Source of the DNA: Burkholderiales bacterium
GTDB taxonomy: Bacteria; Pseudomonadota; Gammaproteobacteria; Burkholderiales; SG8-39
Assembly (NCBI GenBank): GCA_919902965.1
Contig: CAKKSJ010000492.1
Span: 1-18,559 of the forward strand
Length of the DNA stretch: 18,559 bases
Direction: 5' to 3'
Part shown: piece after piece, positions 12,719 to 18,559 of the stretch
How the letters are laid out: every line of letters starts with the position of its first letter
Numbering within the stretch: position 1 is the first letter of the stretch
Position numbers and translations under genes: made by a program
Notes under the pieces: model-generated
What the model was told of the DNA's origin: nothing
Database searches by the model: none
The model's input: only the letters and a program-made list of their open reading frames with translations

Positions 12719-14565
12719 GAAATCCACGCACTGCCGGACAGATTGCAGGCGCGCTTGCATGCGCATTGATCCTCGCAGCCTGTGCTCAGGAGCCTGTGCG
12801 CCCTAACAAGGTCAGCGATCAGATAATCGACGGACTGAACCAGGGCACGCGGACGCATAAACCGAAAGAACCCGAGGCCGTGAACCAGGCCTTGCTGCCG
12901 CCGCTGCGCATGGAACTGCCCCAGGCCGAGGGAAAGCCGATCGAGGGGCGCTTCGACCTGAACGTCAATAACGCGCTTGCACGCGAAGTCTTCCTGTCGA
13001 TCGTGTCAGGCACCCGCTACAGCATGCTGGTGCATCCGGAGGTGTCCGGATCGATTTCGGTCAACCTCAAGGACGTGAGCCTGTCCGAAGCGCTGGAAGC
13101 GATACGCGAGATCTACGGCTACGAGTACAGGATCGACGGCAGCCGCGTCTATATCCAGCCTGCCGGCATGCAGACGCGCGTGTTTCAGGTCAATTACCTG
13201 ATCGGTGCGCGGCAGGGCCGCAGCGACATGCGTGTCACTGCCGGCTCCAGCGGAATTAGCACTACGGCCGCGGGCGCAGCTGCCGCAGCAGCCGGGGGAG
13301 GCGTAGCGGCGTCCGCCGCCGCAGCGCCCGGCGGCGCGCAGGGTCCGCCTTCCCTGACACCCAATGCGGGGGGTGCGCTTGGCGGCATGCAGGCCGATGC
13401 GACGCGCATGTCCACGGTCCAGACTACCGATTTCTGGGCCGAAGTCGAATACGCCATCCGTACTATCGTCGGCACCGGCGGCGGACGAAATATCGTGATC
13501 AGCCCGCAGTCGGGCGTGGTGGTGGTGCGCGCGATGCCGCAGGAACTGCGCAGCGTTGCGGCGCTGCTCAAGGCGATGCAGGTATCGGTGGAGCGGCAGG
13601 TCATGCTCGAAGCGAAAATCATCGATGTGACTTTGAACCAGGCTTACCAGTCCGGCATCAATTGGGCGGCGTTTCCAACCAGTGGGATCGCCGGCGGTTT
13701 TTCCAGTGGTCTGGGTGGTGCGGCCAACAGACTGGCGGCGACCGGCGGTTTGAGCGGCGCCACCAGCGGCAGCGGCGCCGGCGGCAGCAGTTTCAACGCC
13801 AACCCGGGGGCCGGCGTGGGATCTGCGACAGCGGGCGGTGCGGTTTCCGGGGTCAGCGGCGTAGCGGGCGGGGTGTTCGGATTGGCAGTGCAGACCGGAA
13901 ATTTTGCGGCTTTGCTGCAGTTTCTCGAGTCGCAGGGATCGGTGCAGGTCCTGTCCAGCCCCAGGGTAGCGACGCTCAACAACCAGAAGGCCGTGCTCAA
14001 GGTCGGCACCGACCAGCCTTATGTGACCAGCATTACCGTGGCTCCCGGATCGATATCCGCGGGGACGGTCATCCCGACCTCGGTGTCGCCGCAGATCAGC
14101 AATATCTTTTCGGGGATATCGCTCGATGTGACGCCGCAGATCGACGACAGCGGAAATATATCGCTGCATATTCACCCCCTGGTGACCAGCGTAGCAACCA
14201 AGGCCGTAGGCTTCAATCTCGCCGGCGTGGGGGCACAGAGCGTAGACGTGGCGGCGATCAACGTCAGCGAGTCCGATACCATGGTGCGTACCCAGGACGG
14301 CAGAATCGTGGTACTGGGCGGCTTGATGAAAGTGGAACTGGGCAACGGCCGCAGCGGTATTCCCGGTCTTTCAGACGCCCCCGGCATAGGCGGCGCGTTC
14401 CGCAACTCGTCCACCGATACTGTCAAGCGGGAACTGGTCATCCTGATCAAGCCCAGCATCATTGAAAACGACAAGTATTGGGATCAGGACCTGCAGGACA
14501 CCCGCAATCGCATGCGCCAGATGCGCACCGACAAGCGAACCGGCGCGGCAGACGGAAAGCAGTGA
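12715..14565 (+). CDS. mshL: MshL, outer-membrane secretin of the MSHA pilus (lipoprotein)
   Basis: 616 residues. The signal peptide ends in a lipobox LAAC with Cys23 as the lipidation site. Domains: an STN-like region (about 83-152, AREVFLSIVSGTRYSMLVHPEVSGSISVNLKDVSLSEALEAI), N-domain elements (157-175 and 240-290, with VVVVRAMPQELRSVAALL), and the secretin pore (about 290-600), including QVMLEAKIIDVTLNQAYQSGINW, VQVLSSPRVATLNNQKAVLKVG and SGISLDVTPQIDDSGNISLHIHPLVT. Two Ala/Gly-rich low-complexity stretches (about 176-229 and 322-389) interrupt it. Known role: the multimeric pore through which the pilus passes. A lipidated secretin may insert by itself or with a pilotin; no pilotin is seen. 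It overlaps mshK (ATGA) and mshM (GTGA). Confidence 0.95.
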   Translation: MRNPRTAGQIAGALACALILAACAQEPVRPNKVSDQIIDGLNQGTRTHKPKEPEAVNQALLPPLRMELPQAEGKPIEGRFDLNVNNALAREVFLSIVSGTRYSMLVHPEVSGSISVNLKDVSLSEALEAIREIYGYEYRIDGSRVYIQPAGMQTRVFQVNYLIGARQGRSDMRVTAGSSGISTTAAGAAAAAAGGGVAASAAAAPGGAQGPPSLTPNAGGALGGMQADATRMSTVQTTDFWAEVEYAIRTIVGTGGGRNIVISPQSGVVVVRAMPQELRSVAALLKAMQVSVERQVMLEAKIIDVTLNQAYQSGINWAAFPTSGIAGGFSSGLGGAANRLAATGGLSGATSGSGAGGSSFNANPGAGVGSATAGGAVSGVSGVAGGVFGLAVQTGNFAALLQFLESQGSVQVLSSPRVATLNNQKAVLKVGTDQPYVTSITVAPGSISAGTVIPTSVSPQISNIFSGISLDVTPQIDDSGNISLHIHPLVTSVATKAVGFNLAGVGAQSVDVAAINVSESDTMVRTQDGRIVVLGGLMKVELGNGRSGIPGLSDAPGIGGAFRNSSTDTVKRELVILIKPSIIENDKYWDQDLQDTRNRMRQMRTDKRTGAADGKQ

Positions 14566-15458
14566 TTTATCTCAATCATTTCGGCCTGCGCGAGCCACCG
14601 TTCGGCATTACCCCGGACACCAGTTTTTTCTTCGCCTGCGCGAGCAGCCAGGAAGGCTTGAACACCCTGCTGGTGGCCGTGGCCAACGGCGAGGGGTTCA
14701 TCAAAATCACCGGCGAAGTGGGCACGGGCAAGACGCTGTTGTGCCGCAAACTGCTCGCCACGCTGGCCGACAGTTGCGTCACCGCATACATTCCGAACCC
14801 CAACCTGGAGCCGCGCACGCTGCTGCTCGCGCTCTGCGACGAATTGCACGTCGAAGTGGACTCGAATCTCGATCAGCACCGTCTGCACAAGGCTTTGAAC
14901 CACGCGCTGCTCGACTTCACGCGCGACAGAAAACGCGTGGTAATCTGCCTCGATGAAACCCAGGCGATGCCGCTGGAAACGCTGGAAACCCTGCGCCTGC
15001 TGACCAACCTGGAAACCGAAAAAAGAAAGCTCGCACAGGTAATCCTGTTCGGACAGCCCGAACTCGACCAGAAGCTCGCCCAGGAGTCGGTGCGGCAACT
15101 GCGCCAGCGCATTACCTTCCAGCATCATCTGGGCGCGCTTACGCGCGCCGAGCTGGCCTATTATCTGGCCCACCGCCTCAACGTGGCCGGCTACCGAGGC
15201 GATGCGGTTTTCAGCCCTTATGCAGTGGGCGCTATCCAGCGCGCCACCGGCGGGGTGCCGCGCCTGGTGAACATCCTCGCGCACAAGTCCTTGATGCTCG
15301 CGTACGGCGAGGGCGTGCGCCAGGTGCATGCCCGGCATGCGCGTGCGGCGATTGCGGATACGCCGGCAGCCAGTTCCTTTCCGGCGCGTCACTGGGCCTG
15401 GCTGGCAATGGCGGGGCTGCTCGCCGGCAGTGGCCTCGGTTGGCTGGTACTCAAATGA
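14562..15458 (+). CDS. mshM: MshM, ExeA-like AAA ATPase with C-terminal membrane anchor
   Basis: 298 residues from GTG 14562, overlapping the mshL stop (GTGA). The N-terminus YLNHFGLREPPFGITPDTSFFF is the hallmark of ExeA/GspA/MshM ATPases. Walker A is GEVGTGKT (51-58) and Walker B VVICLDE (126-132), followed by TNLETEKRKLAQVILFGQPELDQKL and an arginine-rich RQLRQRITF sensor region. After the ATPase a hydrophobic tail (about 278-297, WAWLAMAGLLAGSGLGWLVL) should anchor it in the inner membrane. ExeA-type proteins help assemble the secretin across peptidoglycan; a similar task for MshL is inference. MshM and MshN probably work as a pair, like ExeA and ExeB. Confidence 0.92.
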   Translation: MIYLNHFGLREPPFGITPDTSFFFACASSQEGLNTLLVAVANGEGFIKITGEVGTGKTLLCRKLLATLADSCVTAYIPNPNLEPRTLLLALCDELHVEVDSNLDQHRLHKALNHALLDFTRDRKRVVICLDETQAMPLETLETLRLLTNLETEKRKLAQVILFGQPELDQKLAQESVRQLRQRITFQHHLGALTRAELAYYLAHRLNVAGYRGDAVFSPYAVGAIQRATGGVPRLVNILAHKSLMLAYGEGVRQVHARHARAAIADTPAASSFPARHWAWLAMAGLLAGSGLGWLVLK

Positions 15459-16624
15459 GCCTGATCAACAAAATGCTGCAGGACCTGGACAAGCGCCATG
15501 CGGCGGATGGCGGCGGCAAGACGCCGATGCCGCAACTGCGTGCGGTGAAGTCGCGCAGGGACTGGCGGCGGATCATCTGGGAGGTCGGTATTGGCCTATT
15601 CGTCGCAGTCGGCTGGGGGGGCTGGGTGCTGTACCAGATTTATCCACGCCCGGTAGTCACTGAACTGGCGTTTCAGGCAAAAGCGCGCAGTGCCGAGTTG
15701 GCGGCAGGGCTGCAGCGATCGGCACCCGTACCGGTACAGGCCGCTGCGCCGCAGCCGCAAGCTGAGGCGGCGACGTCGACTGCAGTAGCTGCACCGGCCG
15801 TGCCTGCGACCGGTACTGCGGCGCCGGGCAACATGGAGATGTTGAAACTCGCGACCGAAATCGGTACGCCCTTCAAGGAAACCAGCGCCACTACAAAGCC
15901 AAAAGCCGAGCGCAAAATCGTTTCTTCGGCCGCGCCCGCAGCCGTGACGGCGAACAGGGAGAAAAGTGCCCCGCCAAAAGTGACATCTTCGAAACCGCCT
16001 GCATCCAGGGAATCCGGCCCGGCCAGCATCGACAAACAGATACGCGTCGCGACGCCGGCGGAACGCGCCGAGGACGAATTTCGCAAAGCGACGCGGCTGC
16101 TCAACCAGGGCCGAGTCGCTGAGGCAATAGACGGATACAAAGTTACGCTGACGCAGGACGCCAGGCATGTGGCGGCGCGTCAGGCGCTGGTCGGCTTGTT
16201 GCTGGAGAACCGGCGCCTGGACGAAGCGCAGCAGTTTCTGCAGGAAGGATTGAGCCTGAATCCGGATCGATCCGCCTACGCGATGCTGCTGGCACGCATT
16301 CAGGTGGAACGCGGCGATTTGCAGGGTGCGCACGATATGTTGAACAAGCACGCCGGAAGTGCGGCAGGCGATGCCGATTACCACGCTTTCGATGCCGCGC
16401 TGCTGCAGCGTCTGGGGCGCTACAAAGAGGCGGTTGCAGGCTACCAGGCGGCACTCAAGCTTGCGCCGCGCGCCGGGCTGTGGTGGATGGGCATGGGTAT
16501 TGCCATGCAGGCAGACAAGCGCGACGCCGAGGCGCTGGACGCGTTCCGGCGTGCCCGGGCCGTGGGCGGTCTCAGCCCGGATCTGCTTGCTTTCGTCGAT
16601 CAGCGTCTGAAACAACTACAATAG
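15455..16624 (+). CDS. mshN: MshN, TPR-containing inner-membrane accessory protein
   Basis: 389 residues, with ATG 15455 sharing ATGA with mshM. The N-terminal MSLINKMLQDLDKR motif is strongly characteristic of MshN. One membrane segment (about 41-60) is followed by a long Ala/Pro/Lys-rich periplasmic linker (about 63-200) and tetratricopeptide-type helical repeats (about 205-385), for example AEDEFRKATRLLNQGRVAEAIDGYKVTL and LQRLGRYKEAVAGYQAALKLAP. It is the last gene of the operon. The TPR region probably binds a partner, such as MshL or peptidoglycan-associated proteins, in the periplasm; the exact partner is unknown. Confidence 0.92.
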   Translation: MSLINKMLQDLDKRHAADGGGKTPMPQLRAVKSRRDWRRIIWEVGIGLFVAVGWGGWVLYQIYPRPVVTELAFQAKARSAELAAGLQRSAPVPVQAAAPQPQAEAATSTAVAAPAVPATGTAAPGNMEMLKLATEIGTPFKETSATTKPKAERKIVSSAAPAAVTANREKSAPPKVTSSKPPASRESGPASIDKQIRVATPAERAEDEFRKATRLLNQGRVAEAIDGYKVTLTQDARHVAARQALVGLLLENRRLDEAQQFLQEGLSLNPDRSAYAMLLARIQVERGDLQGAHDMLNKHAGSAAGDADYHAFDAALLQRLGRYKEAVAGYQAALKLAPRAGLWWMGMGIAMQADKRDAEALDAFRRARAVGGLSPDLLAFVDQRLKQLQ

Positions 16625-16663
16625 TCCAGCCCCCAGTAGCCAGCGCCCGGGACTAGACTGGGT

Positions 16664-16690
16664 GCCGCGCGACTGCGAGCGTCGCGCGGC
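16664..16690 (+). terminator. GC-rich hairpin after mshN (possible terminator)
   Basis: GCCGCGCGAC (16664-16673) and GTCGCGCGGC (16681-16690) form a perfect 10-bp stem with a 7-base loop, 39 bases after the mshN stop. The following TGCAATTCTGG has no proper T-run, so termination would be partial or Rho-assisted. It sits where the pilus operon should end. Confidence 0.55.
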
Positions 16691-16735
16691 TGCAATTCTG
16701 GCTCACGCAGGGCGATGCGCTGCGTAGTTTCTCCA

Positions 16736-16745
16736 GGGAGGAGGG
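16736..16745 (+). promoter_or_regulatory. Strong ribosome binding site of the acyl-CoA synthetase
   Basis: The purine run GGGAGGAGGG ends 4 bases before ATG 16750. It settles that start and shows that this gene is translated independently of mshN, unlike the coupled pilus genes. Confidence 0.85.
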
Positions 16746-16749
16746 TGAC

Positions 16750-18411
16750 ATGCAGGACCGCTACGAGGAAATCTATCGCGGCTTCCGATGGGAGGTGCCA
16801 CAGCGCTTTAACATGGGATGGGCCTGCTGCGGCCGGCATGCGCTGGAGCGCAACCGCTTCGCGCTCTATTGGGAGGACGAGGGCGGCGCGACCGCGAAGT
16901 ACACCTACTGGGACTTGCAGCAACAGGCGAACCGCTTGTCCAACGCGCTCGCCGCCCTGGGCGTGCAGCGCGGCGATCGAATCGGCATTATTTTGCCGCA
17001 GCGTCCCGAAACAGTCGTCGCCCACATCGCCTGCTACCAGATGGGCGCGGTGGCCATGCCGCTGTCCGTCCTGTTCGGGCCGGACGCGCTCGAGTACCGC
17101 ATGCAGAACAGCGAAACCGTTGTCGCCCTGGTCGATACCGCTTCGCTGCCCAACCTGTGGCCGATCCGGGACCGCCTGCCCGCGCTAAAGCATGTGATTG
17201 GCGTGGACCGGGCGCGCGAATCTGGAACGATCGCCTGGGAGACGCTGCTGGCGCAGGCATCGCACAAGTTTGCCTGCCTCGATACGCCCGCAGAGGAGCC
17301 GGCACTGCTGGTCTACACCAGCGGCACCACCGGTCCGCCCAAGGGTGCACTGAAGCCTCAGCGGGTGCTGCTCGGCAATTTGCCCGGGTTCTCCCATTCG
17401 CACGATATATTTCCACAGCCAGGCGATTTATTCTGGTCGCCTGCCGACTGGGCCTGGACCGGCGGTCTGATGGATGCGCTGCTGCCGACGCTGTATCACG
17501 GCTATCCCATCCTCGGCTACCGCGGACGCTTCGATCCGGAAAAGGCTTTCCATCTGATGGAGAAATACGCGGTAAGGAACACTTTTTTGTTTCCCACTGC
17601 GCTGAAAATGATGATGAAGGCGGTGCCCGAGCCCAAGCAGCACTACGAATTGAACCTGCGCTCGATCATGAGCGCGGGCGAATCCGTGGGCGAGACTGTG
17701 TTCGCCTGGAGCCGTGAAATGCTCGGGGTCACCATTAACGAAATGTTCGGCCAGACCGAAATCAACTATATCGTCGGCAATTCGCACACCCTGTGGCCGG
17801 CCAAGCCAGGTTCAATCGGACGGCCCTATCCGGGGCACAGGGTCGGCGTCATCGACGACGCGGGCAATGAAGTGGAGGCGGGCGCGGTAGGCGAGGTGGC
17901 GGTGCACCGAACCGATATTCACGGCAGCGCCGATGCGGTGTTCTTCCTCGGCTACTGGAAGAACCCGGAGGCGACGCAAAACAAGTACAGCGGAAACTGG
18001 TGCCGCACCGGTGATCTGGCGAAAATCGACGCAGACGCTTACCTGTGGTACCAGGGCCGTGCCGACGATGTGTTCAAGAGCGCGGGTTACCGCATCGGGC
18101 CTTCTGAAATCGAGAACTGCCTGGTGAAACACGCGGCGGTCGCGAACGCCGCAGTGATCGGCAGCCCCGACCCGGAGCGCACCAACATCGTCAAGGCATT
18201 TGTCGTGCTCACGCCCGGGCACCAGCCCTCCGCCGCGCTGGCAGCCGAACTGCAGGCGCATGTGCGCGGCAAGCTTGCGCCCTACGAATATCCGAAGGAA
18301 ATCGAATTTATCGATGCACTGCCCATGACCACCACCGGGAAAGTACAGCGGCGCGTGCTGCGCCTGCGGGAAGAAGAGCGAAAGAAGGCGGGCATGGCCG
18401 GAACAAAATAA
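16750..18411 (+). CDS. AMP-forming acyl-CoA synthetase (acetate / medium-chain type)
   Basis: 553 residues of the ANL adenylating superfamily. The phosphate-binding loop YTSGTTGPPKG is at 189-199, NEMFGQTE (330-337) holds the adenylate-contacting motif, RTGD (419-422) carries the ribose-binding Asp, GRADDVFKSAGYRIGPSEIE is the hinge and pantetheine region, and TTTGKVQRR has the catalytic Lys at 531. The family converts an acid, ATP and CoA into acyl-CoA, AMP and PPi in the cytoplasm. Features such as WSPADWAWTGG, the length and the FKSAGYRIGPSEIE hinge point to the acetyl/medium-chain (ACSM-like) branch, but the chain length cannot be read from sequence. No functional link to the pilus is evident; a 125-bp gap with a hairpin separates it from mshN. 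Confidence 0.9.
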   Translation: MQDRYEEIYRGFRWEVPQRFNMGWACCGRHALERNRFALYWEDEGGATAKYTYWDLQQQANRLSNALAALGVQRGDRIGIILPQRPETVVAHIACYQMGAVAMPLSVLFGPDALEYRMQNSETVVALVDTASLPNLWPIRDRLPALKHVIGVDRARESGTIAWETLLAQASHKFACLDTPAEEPALLVYTSGTTGPPKGALKPQRVLLGNLPGFSHSHDIFPQPGDLFWSPADWAWTGGLMDALLPTLYHGYPILGYRGRFDPEKAFHLMEKYAVRNTFLFPTALKMMMKAVPEPKQHYELNLRSIMSAGESVGETVFAWSREMLGVTINEMFGQTEINYIVGNSHTLWPAKPGSIGRPYPGHRVGVIDDAGNEVEAGAVGEVAVHRTDIHGSADAVFFLGYWKNPEATQNKYSGNWCRTGDLAKIDADAYLWYQGRADDVFKSAGYRIGPSEIENCLVKHAAVANAAVIGSPDPERTNIVKAFVVLTPGHQPSAALAAELQAHVRGKLAPYEYPKEIEFIDALPMTTTGKVQRRVLRLREEERKKAGMAGTK

Positions 18412-18464
18412 TCCTGCGCCCAGGGTGCCGCCGCCGGAGCAATTGTCGGCGTCGATCAAAATCC

Positions 18465-18498
18465 GGTAGTGCGCGCAGTGCGCGCCAACCTTGTTTTC
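18465..18498 (+). terminator. Candidate intrinsic terminator after the acyl-CoA synthetase
   Basis: GCGCGC (18471-18476) and GCGCGC (18480-18485) pair around an AGT loop. Outer pairs GGT/ACC (18465-18467 with 18488-18490) extend the stem with an internal mismatch, and the T-rich TTGTTTTC follows at 18491-18498. It is 54 bases after the stop. Confidence 0.55.
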
Positions 18499-18537
18499 TG
18501 TACGGATGAAAAACACATCCGCAAAGAAAACACGATT

Positions 18538-18559
18538 ATGGAAAAAAACAAAAACAATT
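18538..18559 (+). CDS. Possible first codons of the next gene (partial, very weak)
   Basis: An ATG at 18538 opens a frame reading MEKNKNN to the window edge, after an A-rich stretch (GCAAAGAAAA) that could serve as a poor ribosome site. Its position after a terminator candidate and the sudden AT-rich composition are compatible with a new gene, but seven codons are no proof. Confidence 0.25.

Noticed and set aside
1..18559. CRISPR arrays, insertion sequences, prophage or toxin-antitoxin genes
   Set aside because: No regularly spaced repeats, transposase, integrase or small toxin-like pair is visible; every long frame is explained by the pilus locus or the synthetase.

Overview
The window is a nearly complete biogenesis locus for an MSHA-type (mannose-sensitive haemagglutinin-like) type IV pilus. 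All genes lie on the + strand and are tightly packed. The GC-rich, strongly G/C-ending codon use, the frequent GTG starts and the protein flavour suggest a betaproteobacterium. That placement is inference, because there is no rRNA or other taxonomic marker.

Region 1 (1-2022) carries the C-terminus of the extension ATPase MshE, the polytopic platform protein MshG and an MshF-position protein with a prepilin-like N-terminus. Region 2 (2023-3327) is a compact pilin cassette: a candidate sigma-70 promoter, two closely related 152-residue pilin genes separated by a perfect 15-bp hairpin, and a convincing intrinsic terminator. Region 3 (3349-9841) holds a giant secreted MshQ-like protein (1395 aa) with three tandem ~220-residue domains ahead of a DUF6701-like region. 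It is followed by four prepilin-like minor proteins (MshC-, MshD-, MshO- and MshP-like), all joined by short overlaps.

Region 4 (9842-10042) is a 201-bp gap with a 17-bp tandem repeat and a candidate promoter that has a perfect TTGACA -35 box. Region 5 (10043-16624) is a second translationally coupled operon: MshI (PilM-like), a PilN-like protein, MshJ (PilO/GspM-like), MshK (PilP/GspC-like), the lipoprotein secretin MshL, the ExeA-like ATPase MshM and the TPR protein MshN. Region 6 (16625-18559) contains an AMP-forming acyl-CoA synthetase with its own strong ribosome binding site, a candidate terminator, and perhaps the first codons of another gene.

The expected workflow is as follows. MshE and MshG polymerise the pilins from the inner membrane. 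MshI, the PilN-like protein, MshJ and MshK form the alignment complex. MshL is the outer-membrane pore, with MshM and MshN as accessory factors. MshC, MshD, MshO and MshP prime the tip, and MshQ is a candidate tip or surface adhesin. Relative to the Vibrio order (I-J-K-L-M-N-E-G-F-B-A-C-D-O-P-Q), the two blocks are swapped and mshQ has moved next to the pilins. No clearly new system was found. The noteworthy points are the duplicated pilin cassette with its RNA structures, the repeat-bearing MshQ and the rearranged gene order. No intergenic gap exceeds about 200 bp.
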